Shown: piece after piece, positions 9,087 to 18,160 of the stretch
Layout: each line of letters opens with the position of its first letter
Numbering within the stretch: the stretch's first letter is position 1
Assembly (NCBI GenBank): GCA_018336035.1
Contig: JAGXRD010000117.1
Coordinates: 1-44,844, forward strand
From: Alphaproteobacteria bacterium
Lineage (GTDB): Bacteria; Pseudomonadota; Alphaproteobacteria; Ferrovibrionales; Ferrovibrionaceae
DNA length: 44,844 bases
Direction: 5' to 3'
Notes under the pieces: model-generated
What the model was told of the DNA's origin: nothing
The model's database searches: none
The model's input: only the letters and a program-made list of their open reading frames with translations
Made by a program: the position numbers and the translations under genes

Positions 9087-12000
9087 ATGCCCAAACGTAC
9101 TGACATCAAAAGCATCCTGATCATCGGCGCCGGTCCCATCGTGATCGGCCAGGCCTGCGAATTCGACTATTCCGGCACGCAGGCCTGCAAGGCGCTGCGC
9201 GAAGAGGGCTATCGCGTCATCCTGATCAATTCCAACCCGGCCACGATCATGACCGATCCGGGCCTGGCGGATGCGACCTATATCGAGCCGATCACGCCTG
9301 AGATCGTCGCCAAGGTGATCGAGAAGGAACGCCCCGACGCGCTGCTGCCTACCATGGGCGGCCAGACCGCGCTCAACACCGCGATGAAGCTGGACGAGCA
9401 GGGCGTGCTCAAGAAGTTCGGCGTCAAGATGATCGGCGCCACCCGCGAAGCCATCGTGATGGCCGAAGATCGCGAGCAGTTCCGCCAGGCGATGAATCGC
9501 CTGAAGCTCGACATGCCGCGCTCGGGCACCGCGCATACGCTGGACGAGGCGCGCGCGCTGCTGCCCACCGTCGGCCTGCCGGCCGTGATCCGGCCGTCCT
9601 TCACGCTGGCCGGCACCGGCGGCGGCATTGCCTATACGCGCGAGGAATTCGACGAGATCGTCACCCGCGGCCTCGATGCCTCGCCGACCACCGAAGTGCT
9701 GATCGACGAGTCGGTGCTGGGCTGGAAAGAATACGAGATGGAGGTTGTCCGCGACCGCAAGGACAACTGCATCATCATCTGCTCGATTGAAAACATCGAT
9801 CCGATGGGCGTGCATACCGGCGACAGCGTCACCGTCGCGCCGGCGCTGACGCTGACCGACAAGGAATACCAGATCATGCGCGACGCCTCGATGGCGGTGC
9901 TGCGCGAGATCGGCGTCGAGACCGGCGGCTCGAACGTTCAGTTCGCCGTCAATCCGGCCGATGGCCGCATGGTGGTGATCGAGATGAATCCGCGCGTGTC
10001 GCGGTCCTCGGCGCTGGCCTCGAAGGCGACCGGCTTCCCGATTGCGAAAGTCGCCGCCAAGCTGGCGATTGGCTACACGCTGGACGAGCTGATGAACGAC
10101 ATCACCGGCGTGACGCCGGCCTCGTTCGAGCCGACCATCGATTACATCGTCACCAAGATGCCGCGCTTCACCTTTGAGAAGTTCCCCGGCACCGACCGCC
10201 TGCTGAACACCTCGATGAAGTCGGTCGGCGAAGCGATGTCGATGGGCCGCAGCTTCCAGGAAAGTATCCAGAAGGTGCTGCGCTCGATGGAAACCGGCCT
10301 GACCGGTTTCAATGAAGTGCAGATCGCCAATGCCGAGGATTCGGATGGCAAGGAAGCCATCGTGGCCGCCCTGGCGCGCCCGACGCCGGACCGCCTGTTG
10401 GTGATCGCGCAGGCCTTCCGCCATGGCCTCAGCAGTGCGGAAATCCACGCCGCCTGCAAATACGATCCGTGGTTCCTCGAGCAGATCGAAGAGATCGTCC
10501 GCACCGAGGAACAGATCCGCAAGGATGGCCTGCCCAAGGATGCCGACCAGCTTCAGGCGCTGAAGCGCATGGGCTTCTCGGATGCGCGTCTGGCCGAGCT
10601 GACCAACGCCCAGGAAGCCGAGGTTGCAGCCGCGCGCCGCAAGCTCGGCGTCGTGCCGGTGTTCAAGCGCGTCGATACCTGCGCTGCCGAATTCGACAGC
10701 AGCACGCCGTATTTCTATTCGACCTATGAATTCGGCCCCGAAGCCGAATGCGAGGCGCGCCCGCAGGACCGCACCAAGGTGATGATCCTGGGCGGCGGTC
10801 CGAACCGCATCGGCCAGGGTATCGAATTCGACTATTGCTGCGTCCATGCCGCCTATGCGCTGAAGGAAGCTGGCTTCGAGACCATCATGGTCAACTGTAA
10901 TCCGGAAACAGTGTCGACCGATTACGACACGTCGGATCGCCTGTATTTCGAACCGCTGACCGTGGAAGACGTGCTGGAAATCGTGCGCGTCGAAATGTCG
11001 AAGGGCACGCTGCTCGGCGTGATCGTGCAGTTTGGCGGCCAGACGCCGCTGAAACTCGCCGCCGGGCTGGAAGCCGCGAAAGTGCCGATCCTCGGCACCT
11101 CGCCGGATGCCATCGACCTGGCGGAAGACCGCGAGCGGTTCCAGCAGCTGCTGCAGCAGCTCAAGCTGAAGCAGCCCGAGAACGGCATCGCGCGCTCGGA
11201 AGACGAGGCGCGCCAGGTGGTGGCTCGCATCGGCTACCCAGTGGTGATCCGGCCGTCTTATGTGCTGGGCGGTCGCGCCATGGAGATCGTGCGCAGCAAT
11301 GCGCAGCTCGAACGCTACATGACCGAAGCCGTGAAAGTTTCGGGTTCCTCGCCGGTGCTGATCGACAGCTATCTGTCGGATGCCATCGAGGTCGATGTCG
11401 ACTGCCTGGCTGATGCCGAGACGCAGTTCGTTGCCGGCGTGATGGAGCATATCGAAGAGGCCGGCATTCATTCGGGTGACAGCGCCTGCACCCTGCCGCC
11501 CTACAGTCTGGCGCCGGAAATCATCGCCGACATCAAGCGGCAGACCGAAGCGCTCGCCCGTGCGCTCAAGGTCGTTGGCCTGATGAATGTGCAATATGCG
11601 GTCAAGGACGGCGTGGTCTATATCCTCGAAGTCAATCCGCGCGCCTCGCGCACGGTGCCCTTCGTCGCCAAGGCCATCGGTCAGCCGCTGGCCAAGATTG
11701 CCTCGCGCGTGATGGCCGGCGAAAAGCTCGCCAGCTTCAACCTGCATGAAAACGAAGTCGACCATATCGCTGTCAAGGAAGCGGTCTTCCCGTTCGCCCG
11801 CTTCCCCGGCGTCGACATCATCCTCGGCCCAGAGATGAAGTCGACCGGCGAGGTGATGGGCATCGACCACGATTTCGGCACGGCCTTCGCCAAGGCGCAG
11901 CTTGCCGCCGGCACCATCCTGCCGGCTGCCGGTGGCGTCTTCATCTCGGTGCGCGATGCCGACAAGCCGGGTCTGGTTGATTCCGCCCGCCGCCTGGTCG

Positions 12001-12320
12001 CCATGGGCTTCGAGATCGTCGCCACCACCGGCACGGCGCGCTTCTTCGAAGAGCACGGCATTGCCGTCCGGCGCGTCAACAAGGTGATGGAAGGCCGGCC
12101 GCATATCGTCGATGCGATGAAGAACGGTGACATCCAGCTGGTCTTCAATACGTCGGAAGGCGCGGCTTCGATCCGTGACAGTTTCGACCTTCGTCGCACC
12201 GCTTTGATGAATAAAATCCCGTACTTCACCACCACGGCCGGCGCCAAGGCCGCCGTGCGGGCGATCGAGGCGCTGCGGGCAGGAAGCCTTGCGGTCACCC
12301 CTCTGCAGGCTTACTTTTAA
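9087..12320 (+). CDS. carB: Carbamoyl-phosphate synthase large subunit
   Basis: CarB (1077 residues, full length) makes carbamoyl phosphate from bicarbonate, two ATP and the ammonia delivered by CarA. The two homologous ATP-grasp halves are clear. The first starts at [22 protein letters not shown], with metal-binding [18 protein letters not shown], and the second at [20 protein letters not shown], with [17 protein letters not shown]. The oligomerisation domain lies between them ([20 protein letters not shown] and after). The last 140 residues form the MGS-like allosteric domain ([20 protein letters not shown] ... [20 protein letters not shown]), which binds UMP or ornithine in the enteric enzyme. 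The gene follows carA by 36 bases and precedes greA by 21. Confidence 0.98.
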   Translation: MPKRTDIKSILIIGAGPIVIGQACEFDYSGTQACKALREEGYRVILINSNPATIMTDPGLADATYIEPITPEIVAKVIEKERPDALLPTMGGQTALNTAMKLDEQGVLKKFGVKMIGATREAIVMAEDREQFRQAMNRLKLDMPRSGTAHTLDEARALLPTVGLPAVIRPSFTLAGTGGGIAYTREEFDEIVTRGLDASPTTEVLIDESVLGWKEYEMEVVRDRKDNCIIICSIENIDPMGVHTGDSVTVAPALTLTDKEYQIMRDASMAVLREIGVETGGSNVQFAVNPADGRMVVIEMNPRVSRSSALASKATGFPIAKVAAKLAIGYTLDELMNDITGVTPASFEPTIDYIVTKMPRFTFEKFPGTDRLLNTSMKSVGEAMSMGRSFQESIQKVLRSMETGLTGFNEVQIANAEDSDGKEAIVAALARPTPDRLLVIAQAFRHGLSSAEIHAACKYDPWFLEQIEEIVRTEEQIRKDGLPKDADQLQALKRMGFSDARLAELTNAQEAEVAAARRKLGVVPVFKRVDTCAAEFDSSTPYFYSTYEFGPEAECEARPQDRTKVMILGGGPNRIGQGIEFDYCCVHAAYALKEAGFETIMVNCNPETVSTDYDTSDRLYFEPLTVEDVLEIVRVEMSKGTLLGVIVQFGGQTPLKLAAGLEAAKVPILGTSPDAIDLAEDRERFQQLLQQLKLKQPENGIARSEDEARQVVARIGYPVVIRPSYVLGGRAMEIVRSNAQLERYMTEAVKVSGSSPVLIDSYLSDAIEVDVDCLADAETQFVAGVMEHIEEAGIHSGDSACTLPPYSLAPEIIADIKRQTEALARALKVVGLMNVQYAVKDGVVYILEVNPRASRTVPFVAKAIGQPLAKIASRVMAGEKLASFNLHENEVDHIAVKEAVFPFARFPGVDIILGPEMKSTGEVMGIDHDFGTAFAKAQLAAGTILPAAGGVFISVRDADKPGLVDSARRLVAMGFEIVATTGTARFFEEHGIAVRRVNKVMEGRPHIVDAMKNGDIQLVFNTSEGAASIRDSFDLRRTALMNKIPYFTTTAGAKAAVRAIEALRAGSLAVTPLQAYF

Positions 12321-12341
12321 CGGTCTGACAGGAAGGCGACG

Positions 12342-12815
12342 ATGCAAAAGATTCCGATGACCGCGACCGGCTACCAGCGTCTGGAGGCCGAGCTGAAGAA
12401 TTTAAAGTCGGTCGAACGACCGTCGGTGATCCGTGCGATCTCGGAAGCGCGCGAGCATGGCGACCTGTCCGAGAATGCCGAATACCATGCCGCCAAGGAG
12501 CGCCAGGGCTGGATCGAGACGCGCATCCTCGAGGTTGAGGACAAGCTCAGCCGCGCCGAGGTGATCGACGTCTCCAAGCTGTCGGGCGACAAGGTGAAGT
12601 TCGGCGCCACCGTCGTGCTGGCCGACGAAGACACCGACGAGGAAAGCACTTACCAGATCGTCGGCGCCGACGAGGCCGATATCAAGGCGGGCCTGCTGTC
12701 GATCACCGCGCCGCTGGCGCGCGCATTGGTTGGAAAGTCGTCGGGCGAAACCGTCGAAGTGTCCACGCCGGGCGGCTCCAAGGGTTACGAGATCGTTTCC
12801 GTCGTCTTCAAGTAA
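12342..12815 (+). CDS. greA: Transcription elongation factor GreA
   Basis: GreA enters the secondary channel of stalled RNA polymerase and stimulates cleavage of the backtracked transcript. The protein is 157 residues, the normal length. The N-terminal coiled coil opens with [19 protein letters not shown]. The tip carries the acidic pair in [20 protein letters not shown] that brings magnesium to the active site. The C-terminal FKBP-like globular domain has [19 protein letters not shown] and ends in SPGG-like [21 protein letters not shown] ribosome site precedes the ATG. It is 21 bases after carB and 22 before the next gene, so it belongs to the carAB transcript; carB-greA adjacency is common in alphaproteobacteria. 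Confidence 0.97.
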   Translation: MQKIPMTATGYQRLEAELKNLKSVERPSVIRAISEAREHGDLSENAEYHAAKERQGWIETRILEVEDKLSRAEVIDVSKLSGDKVKFGATVVLADEDTDEESTYQIVGADEADIKAGLLSITAPLARALVGKSSGETVEVSTPGGSKGYEIVSVVFK

Positions 12816-12837
12816 GGCTTTTGCCGCGGGGAGTCCG

Positions 12838-13698
12838 ATGGATCGCGCGACCCTCGACAAGCTCTACAACAACCGCGCCGCCGTTCCGACGCATCCGCAG
12901 GATATTGCGCGCTGGGCCATCGAAAGCGCCCGCGCCCGCGCCGAGCTGCCGCATCATGCCGATCTGGCCTATGGCCCGCATCCGCGCGAGATCCTCGATC
13001 TCTTCGCCCTGGCGGCACCCGGCCGGCCGCTGCTGGTCTTCATCCATGGCGGCTACTGGCAGGCGATGAGCAAGGGCGAAGCCTCGCAGATCGCCAATGG
13101 CTTTGTCTGCGACGGCCTGGCCAATGTGGCCCTGCTGAATTATCCCATCGGGCCCGAGGCCCGCATGGACCAGATCGTGGCCTCGATCCGCCGCAGTATC
13201 CTGTGGCTGTGGCAGCATGCCGCCGACTATGGCTTCGACCGCAACCGTATCTATGCCAGCGGCCATTCAGCCGGCGGGCATCTCTCCGTCATGGCGCTGC
13301 TGACCGACTGGCCGGCGCTGGACAGGGCAGCACCCGCCGACCTGATCAAAGGCGTGCTGTCGATCTCGGGGCTGTATGACCTGCAGCCGATCCGGCAATG
13401 CTATCTCAACGACAAGCTGGGCATGGATGAAGCCGAAGCCGCGCGCAATTCGCCGCTCGCGTTGCTGCCGGCCAGCACGGCGGGCCTGGCGCCGCTGGTC
13501 TGCGCCGTGGGTGGCGCCGAGACGCCGGCTTTCCTGCAGCAGCAACACGATTTCGTTACCACGTGGAAAGCACGTGGCGGACAGGTGACCGCCATCACGG
13601 TACCGGAACGGCATCACTTCGATATTGTTGACCAGATGGCGCAGCCTGGCGCGGTCCTGCAAACCGCCATGGCCGCAATGCTGCGCCAAGGGGGATAA
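12838..13698 (+). CDS. Alpha/beta hydrolase, kynurenine formamidase-like
   Basis: The 286-residue protein has the fold and motifs of the esterase/lipase group that includes arylformamidase. The oxyanion-hole motif is H70-G-G-Y-W in LLVFIHGGYWQAMSKGE. The nucleophile is S144 in YASGHSAGGHLSVMALL, and the histidine lies near the end in PERHHFDIVDQM, with a probable acid around ETPAF. HGGYW followed by GHSAGG is typical of the alpha/beta-fold formamidases that act on N-formylkynurenine, but no tryptophan-degradation gene is nearby, so the substrate stays open. The start at 12838 has GGGGAG upstream; longer in-frame starts fall inside greA. Two bases separate it from the response regulator. Confidence 0.85.
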   Translation: MDRATLDKLYNNRAAVPTHPQDIARWAIESARARAELPHHADLAYGPHPREILDLFALAAPGRPLLVFIHGGYWQAMSKGEASQIANGFVCDGLANVALLNYPIGPEARMDQIVASIRRSILWLWQHAADYGFDRNRIYASGHSAGGHLSVMALLTDWPALDRAAPADLIKGVLSISGLYDLQPIRQCYLNDKLGMDEAEAARNSPLALLPASTAGLAPLVCAVGGAETPAFLQQQHDFVTTWKARGGQVTAITVPERHHFDIVDQMAQPGAVLQTAMAAMLRQGG

Positions 13699-13700
13699 TT

Positions 13701-14384
13701 ATGAAGCGCGTTCTTCTGGTTGACGACGACAAGACCCTGCAGGGGCTGCTGGCTGAACAGCTGGAAACCACGCGCGAATTCTCCACTCTTTGCGTCAACG
13801 ATGCGGCGGCGGCTTTGCAGGCCGCGCCGGGCGAGCATTTCGACCTGGTGCTGCTCGATGTCGGCCTGCCCGACATGGACGGCCGCGATCTCTGCCGCGA
13901 ATTGCGCAGCCAGGGGCTGCGGGCTCCGGTGATCATGCTGACGGCGGCCGATGGCGAGGCCGACACCATCATGGGGCTGGAAGCCGGCGCCAACGACTAT
14001 GTCACCAAGCCGTTCAAGCTCGGCGTGCTGATGGCGCGCATCCGCGCCCAGCTGCGCCAGTTCGAGCAGAGCGAGGACGCCGTCTTCACCATCGGGCCCT
14101 ACAGCTTCCGTCCCGCGAACAAGATGCTGCTCGACAACGAGAAGGCCGGGAAGAAGGTGCGGCTGACCGAAAAGGAAACCGCGATCCTGAAATACCTGCT
14201 GCGCGCCGGCACCAAGCCGGTGCCGCGCGAAACCCTGCTGGCCGAGGTCTGGGGCTACAATGCCGGCGTCTCCACCCATACGCTGGAGACGCATATCTAT
14301 CGCCTGCGCCAGAAGATCGAGCGCGATCCCGGCGCTGCCAAGCTGCTGATCACCGATCCGGGTGGCTACCGGCTGCAGCCCTGA
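13701..14384 (+). CDS. OmpR/PhoB-family response regulator, no adjacent kinase
   Basis: The 227-residue protein joins a receiver domain (residues 1-120) to a winged-helix DNA-binding domain (about 130-227). The acidic pocket is D8-D9-D10, the phosphorylation site is D53 in LVLLDVGLPDMDG, the switch residue T81 is in IMLTAADG, and the conserved lysine is K103 in YVTKPF. The output domain has VRLTEKETAILKYLLRAG and the recognition-helix region HTLETHIYRLRQKIE. No histidine kinase gene is present in the window, so its partner is encoded elsewhere. It is the last gene of the carA-carB-greA-hydrolase run and is followed by an intrinsic terminator. Its promoter could also be internal. Confidence 0.93.
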   Translation: MKRVLLVDDDKTLQGLLAEQLETTREFSTLCVNDAAAALQAAPGEHFDLVLLDVGLPDMDGRDLCRELRSQGLRAPVIMLTAADGEADTIMGLEAGANDYVTKPFKLGVLMARIRAQLRQFEQSEDAVFTIGPYSFRPANKMLLDNEKAGKKVRLTEKETAILKYLLRAGTKPVPRETLLAEVWGYNAGVSTHTLETHIYRLRQKIERDPGAAKLLITDPGGYRLQP

Positions 14385-14415
14385 TACGACGATATAGCTG
14401 ATATCGAGTGAGTAA

Positions 14416-15171
14416 CTACCGGCCGCTAAATTTGGGCGGCCGTTTTTCCGTCATCGCAGCGCGGCCTTCGAGGAAATCCTCGCTGCGGAAGCTGCCCGCC
14501 GCGCGGTCGCGGGCAGCGCGTTCATCGAACAGCCCGGCGGCAATCTCGTTCAGGCTCTGCTTCATGCCGCGCACAGCCTGCGGCGCCAGGCCGCTGAAGG
14601 TCGTCGCCAGCGCCTGCGCGCGCTCGGCCAGCGTCTCCGGCTCGACCAGCCAGTCGAGGAAGCCCGTGCGCAGCATCTCGGCATCGTCAAAGGTTTCAGT
14701 GGCGAGGAACAAGCGCTTGGCCGGACCAATTCCCAGTCTGGTCACGGCGCGCTTCAGGCCATGCGGGTGATACTGGATGCCAAGCTTCGCTGGCGGAATA
14801 AAGCAGCGTATACCGCGCGCGCCGAGGCGGAAGTCGCAGGCGAGCGCCAGATCGGTGCCGCCGCCATAAACGCCACCCTGTAAGACGCAGAGCGTGGGGA
14901 AGGGCAGGGCTTCCAGGCGGTCGCAGACGCGCTCCAGCGGATTGTCGCGCCAGTCATGGCCGGCCACAGCCCCGAAATCCACACCCGCGCAAAAGCTTTT
15001 GCCCTGCGCGCTTAAGATGAGTGCGCGGATATCGGAATGTCCAGCGAGGCCGGCCAGAACTGAATCAAGGTCCTCCAGATCGCCGATTTCCAAGGCATTG
15101 TGCTTCTCAGGCCGGCAAAATGTGACGGTCGCTAAAGAAGCTTGGATTTCGGCAATAAACGCTTGAGACAT
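14416..15171 (-). CDS. Enoyl-CoA hydratase/isomerase-family protein lacking both catalytic glutamates
   Basis: The 251-residue protein has the crotonase fold. CRPEKHNAL is the usual N-terminal motif, the first oxyanion-hole loop is GKSFCAGVDFGAV, and the second is QGGVYGGGTDLALACDF. In hydratases the two glutamates (E144 and E164 in the rat enzyme) act on the substrate; here they are D107 (GGGTDLAL) and A128 (IPPAKLGI). The protein probably still binds an acyl-CoA thioester, but classical hydration is unlikely; an isomerase, hydrolase or dehalogenase-like activity is possible. I chose the ATG at 15171 (MSQAFIAEIQ) because upstream in-frame codons would run through the divergent promoter region. 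No beta-oxidation partner is adjacent. Confidence 0.88.
   Translation of the reverse strand: MSQAFIAEIQASLATVTFCRPEKHNALEIGDLEDLDSVLAGLAGHSDIRALILSAQGKSFCAGVDFGAVAGHDWRDNPLERVCDRLEALPFPTLCVLQGGVYGGGTDLALACDFRLGARGIRCFIPPAKLGIQYHPHGLKRAVTRLGIGPAKRLFLATETFDDAEMLRTGFLDWLVEPETLAERAQALATTFSGLAPQAVRGMKQSLNEIAAGLFDERAARDRAAGSFRSEDFLEGRAAMTEKRPPKFSGR
14420..14447 (+). terminator. Intrinsic terminator of the carAB-greA-regulator operon
   Basis: CGGCCGC (14420-14426) pairs with GCGGCCG (14436-14442) across a nine-base loop and is followed by TTTTT (14443-14447). It lies 36 bases after the regulator stop and inside the last codons of the convergent gene (stop at 14416), so the same bases encode that protein's C-terminus. 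No T tract exists for the minus strand. Confidence 0.85.
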
Positions 15172-15280
15172 GCGTGTGTCCGCCCTTAATCTATTCCATG
15201 ACAGATTTCCGCACAGACCTAGCCAGCCGGCAAGGATCAGTCGGCATACAAGGTGCTCCATCCCTCGACGCTGACGGGAA

Positions 15281-15288
15281 AAAGGAGG
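15281..15288 (+). promoter_or_regulatory. Ribosome binding site deciding the start of the MBL-fold gene
   Basis: AAAGGAGG ends five bases before the GTG at 15294. No comparable site precedes the in-frame ATG at 15198. Using the GTG also leaves 122 bases for promoters between this gene and the divergent gene at 15171. Confidence 0.6.
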
Positions 15289-15293
15289 CCACG

Positions 15294-16127
15294 GTGGGGG
15301 TTGAAGATTTTTACGTGCGCTTCTGGGGCGTTCGCGGCAGCATTGCTGTCGGCTCGCCGGAAGTGATGCGCTATGGCGGCAACACCTCGGCCATCGAGGT
15401 GCGGTGCGGCTCGCATCTGCTTATCTTCGACACCGGTACCGGTGTGCGTGCGCTGGGCATTGCGCTGGCCGAGCAGAAGCAGCCGGTCGATGCCGATGTC
15501 TTCTTCACCCATACCCATTACGACCATGTCTGCGGCCTGCCGCATTTCTGCCCGGCCTTCGATCCGCGCAACACGTTCCGCATCCATGCTGGTCATGTTA
15601 CCGATAACGGTGGCATCAAGGGCGTGCTGAAGCAGATGATGTGCTCGCCGCTCTTCCCGGTGCCGCTGGAGATCTTCCAGGCCAATCTAAGCTTCCATGA
15701 TTTCGAGCAGGGCGCGGTGATCGAGCCGCATCCGGGCATCGAGGTGCGCACCGGGCCGCTCAGCCATCCCGATCTGGCGACCGGCTATCGCGTCGAATTC
15801 CAGGGCAAGTCGATCTGTTATCTGACCGACACCGAGCATCCGGCCGAAGGGTATGACGAGAATATCCTCAAGCTGATCCAGGGCGCGGATATCGTCATCT
15901 ATGACTCGATGTATACCGATGAGGAATATGTCTGCCGCAAGGGCTGGGGTCATTCCACCTGGCAGGCCGGTGCGAAACTCTGCGACGCTGCCGGGGTGAA
16001 GACCTTTGTCGTCTTCCACCACGATCCGGAACACGACGATGCCTTCATGGACAAGGTGGCTGCCGATGTGGAGCAGGCGCGTCCGGGCTCTGTCGTGGCC
16101 CGCGAAGGCCTCGTGCTGCGGCCCTGA
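15294..16127 (+). CDS. Metallo-beta-lactamase-fold hydrolase (PhnP/RNase Z-like group)
   Basis: The protein is 277 residues from the GTG at 15294, chosen for its strong ribosome site; the frame is open further up, with an ATG at 15198. It begins VRFWGVRGSIAVGSPEVMRYGGNTS, the usual N-terminus of the COG1235 group. The metal-binding motif FFTHTHYDHVCGLPHF (HxHxDH) follows, with further ligands expected in GPLSHPD, YLTDTEHP and VVFHHDPEHDD near the end. This group includes phosphodiesterases acting on cyclic phosphates and other small substrates; the actual substrate is not evident. Its stop codon overlaps the ATG of the methyltransferase gene (TGATG), so the two are co-translated. Confidence 0.87.
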   Translation: MGVEDFYVRFWGVRGSIAVGSPEVMRYGGNTSAIEVRCGSHLLIFDTGTGVRALGIALAEQKQPVDADVFFTHTHYDHVCGLPHFCPAFDPRNTFRIHAGHVTDNGGIKGVLKQMMCSPLFPVPLEIFQANLSFHDFEQGAVIEPHPGIEVRTGPLSHPDLATGYRVEFQGKSICYLTDTEHPAEGYDENILKLIQGADIVIYDSMYTDEEYVCRKGWGHSTWQAGAKLCDAAGVKTFVVFHHDPEHDDAFMDKVAADVEQARPGSVVAREGLVLRP

Positions 16128-16987
16128 TGTCTGGCGCAAAACACTGGCGCCGGCTCCGCATGGGGCTGCAGACATTGCTCGGTCCCGGACTTGGCCTGCG
16201 CAAGCAAGGCTTCTTTATTCCCTATCGTTATGTGGATGGTGTGGCCGCGACACAGCCGCTCTATGCCGCGCTGGCCGAGCGGTTTGCGGCTGCCGAACCG
16301 GTTTTCCTCGATCTGCTGCGTGGCGCCGAAGACTACGCCGAGGCGTTGCTGGCCATAGCGAAGCAGCGTGGCGTCTCACCGGCGCCGAAATTCGACCAGG
16401 ACTGGTTCCCGACTCTGGATGCCGTGGCGGCCTACACGCTGGTGCGGCAATACGGGCCGAAACGCATCGTCGAGGTCGGCTCGGGCCATTCGACGCGCTT
16501 TCTTGCGCGTGCCGTGCAGGATGCCGGTCTTCCGACCGAGATCACCGCCATCGATCCGCAGCCGCGCGCGGCGCTGACCGGCCTGGGCGTACGTTTCCAC
16601 AATGCGATTATGCAGACCGCCGATCCGGCGATTTTTTCTGCGCTGGAACCCGGCGACATCCTGTTCATCGATTCCAGCCATATCCTGATGCCGGGCACTG
16701 ATGTGGACTGGCTGTTCAATCGCGTGCTGCCGGCGCTGCCGCCCGGCGTGCTGGTGCATGTCCACGACATCTTCCTGCCGGATGATTATCCGGCCGGCTG
16801 GGCATGGCGCGGCTATAACGAGCAGCAGGCCATCGGGCCACTTCTGGCCGGCGGCTTCCAGCCGGTCTTCTCCAGCCATTACGTCTCGACGCGACTGAGC
16901 GCCGCCGTGGGGCGCGGCATCGTCGGCCGCCTGCCGCAGGCGGCCGGTGCCTATCCCGCCAGTCTCTGGCTGATCAGACAGGCTTAG
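16127..16987 (+). CDS. Class I SAM-dependent methyltransferase
   Basis: The 286-residue protein has a methyltransferase-24-like core in its second half. Motif I is IVEVGSGHSTRFLARAV near residue 117. The acidic end of strand beta-2 is in ITAIDPQPR, and the DILFIDSSHILMPGTDV segment corresponds to the O-methyltransferase post-core region, followed by PGVLVHVHDIFLPDDYP. The first 100 residues are helical, with no recognised domain. The conserved histidine and aspartates (HDIF, IDSSH) suggest metal-assisted O-methylation or an unspecialised member; the substrate is unknown. It starts within the stop of the MBL-fold gene. Its end overlaps the end of the convergent permease gene by four bases. Confidence 0.85.
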   Translation: MSGAKHWRRLRMGLQTLLGPGLGLRKQGFFIPYRYVDGVAATQPLYAALAERFAAAEPVFLDLLRGAEDYAEALLAIAKQRGVSPAPKFDQDWFPTLDAVAAYTLVRQYGPKRIVEVGSGHSTRFLARAVQDAGLPTEITAIDPQPRAALTGLGVRFHNAIMQTADPAIFSALEPGDILFIDSSHILMPGTDVDWLFNRVLPALPPGVLVHVHDIFLPDDYPAGWAWRGYNEQQAIGPLLAGGFQPVFSSHYVSTRLSAAVGRGIVGRLPQAAGAYPASLWLIRQA

Positions 16988-18159
16988 CGATAGGGGTCGG
17001 CCGCGTCGCGCAGGCCGTCGCCGAAGAAGTTGAAGGCCAGCACCACCACGATCACCGGGATGGCCGGCGCCATCAGCCAGGGATACAGCGCCACCACGTT
17101 GATGTTCTGCGCCTCGTTGAGCAGCACGCCCCAGGAGGTGATCGGCGGCCGTAGGCCCAGGCCCAGGAATGACAGCGCGGTTTCGCCCAGGATCATCGAC
17201 GGGATCGACAACGTGGCCGAAGCGATCAGGTGACTCATGAAACTGGGCAGCAGATGGCGGCCGATGATGCGGCTGGGCGAGGCGCCCATCAGTTGCGCGG
17301 CGGTGGCAAAATCCTCCTCCCGCAATGCCAGCAGTTTTGAGCGCACTGCACGGGCCAGGCCGGGCCAGTCGAGCAGGCCGAGAATGATGGTGATGCCGAA
17401 ATAGACCAGGATCGGCGACCAGGTGACCGGCAGCGCCGCCGACAGCGCCATCCAGAGCGGCAGTTCGGGCAGACTTCGGATCAGTTCGATCAGGCGCTGG
17501 ATCACATTGTCGATCCAGCCGCCGTAATAGCCGGAGATGCCGCCTAGCACGATGCCGATGATGAAGCTGATGGCAATGCCAAACAGGCCGACGGTCAGCG
17601 AGATGCGCGTGCCGTAGACGATGCGGGAGAAGATGTCGCGTCCCAGCCGGTCCGTTCCAAGCAGATAGAAGTCACCGCCTTCGGCCGGGCAGACAAAATG
17701 AAAGCGCATCGTGACCAGGCCCATATAGTCGTACTGGTCGCCCTGGCAGAAGAAGCGCAGCTTTTGAACCTTGCTGAGGTCGGGTGCATATTCGCGCTTC
17801 AGCGTTTCGGTGTTCATGCGGAACCGCATGCCGTAGACGAAGGGCCCGACGAACTCGCCCTCGTGGAACAGATGGATCGCATGCGGCGGCGCATAGATGC
17901 CGCGCGGGTTGCGGGTCTGCAGGTTGTAGGGCGCGATGAATTCGGAAAACAGCGTGGAAGCGTAGATCAGCAGCAGGATGATGCCGCTCCACAGGCCGAG
18001 CTTGTGGCGTTTGAACTTCCACCACATCATCTGCCACTGCGAGGCGCGGTAATACTTTTCCTGGCCCGCCGTCATCTTTTCGATCGAATAGGGATCGAAC
18101 GGCGTGGGGTTGACCCAGTGTTCCGGGCGGGGCGGCTTCGGGGCGGGCGTATCGCTCAT
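16984..18159 (-). CDS. Oligopeptide/dipeptide ABC transporter permease (OppC/DppC type) with a periplasmic insert
   Basis: The 391-residue inner-membrane permease is about 90 longer than typical OppC. TM1 is near residues 57-76. An insert of about 80 residues (79-162) then faces the periplasm and contains only two cysteines, C138 and C157, which could form a disulphide. The canonical part starts at LLGTDRLGRDIFSRIVYG. The binding-protein-dependent transport domain has five further helices and the EAA-type coupling loop AAQLMGASPSRIIGRHLLP, which contacts the ATPase. It ends with the usual GDGLRDAADPYR. It is the last gene of the eleven-gene minus-strand operon, one base after the OppB-type gene. 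The substrate is probably a peptide or related compound. Confidence 0.92.
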   Translation of the reverse strand: MSDTPAPKPPRPEHWVNPTPFDPYSIEKMTAGQEKYYRASQWQMMWWKFKRHKLGLWSGIILLLIYASTLFSEFIAPYNLQTRNPRGIYAPPHAIHLFHEGEFVGPFVYGMRFRMNTETLKREYAPDLSKVQKLRFFCQGDQYDYMGLVTMRFHFVCPAEGGDFYLLGTDRLGRDIFSRIVYGTRISLTVGLFGIAISFIIGIVLGGISGYYGGWIDNVIQRLIELIRSLPELPLWMALSAALPVTWSPILVYFGITIILGLLDWPGLARAVRSKLLALREEDFATAAQLMGASPSRIIGRHLLPSFMSHLIASATLSIPSMILGETALSFLGLGLRPPITSWGVLLNEAQNINVVALYPWLMAPAIPVIVVVLAFNFFGDGLRDAADPYR

Positions 18160-18160
18160 G

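Noticed and set aside
9054-12347. Open frame of 1097 codons on the minus strand opposite carB
   Set aside because: It mirrors carB almost exactly. Its translation is low-complexity, rich in His, Arg, Asp and Gly, with no domain, which is the normal product of GC-rich codon bias on the antisense strand.
13614-14401. Frames overlapping the response regulator on both strands
   Set aside because: The regulator has all receiver and output motifs; the others have none.
15174-15293. N-terminal extension of the MBL-fold protein from upstream starts (15174 or 15198)
   Set aside because: The extension has no family match, lacks a ribosome site and would leave almost no room for the divergent promoters. 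It is kept only as an alternative.
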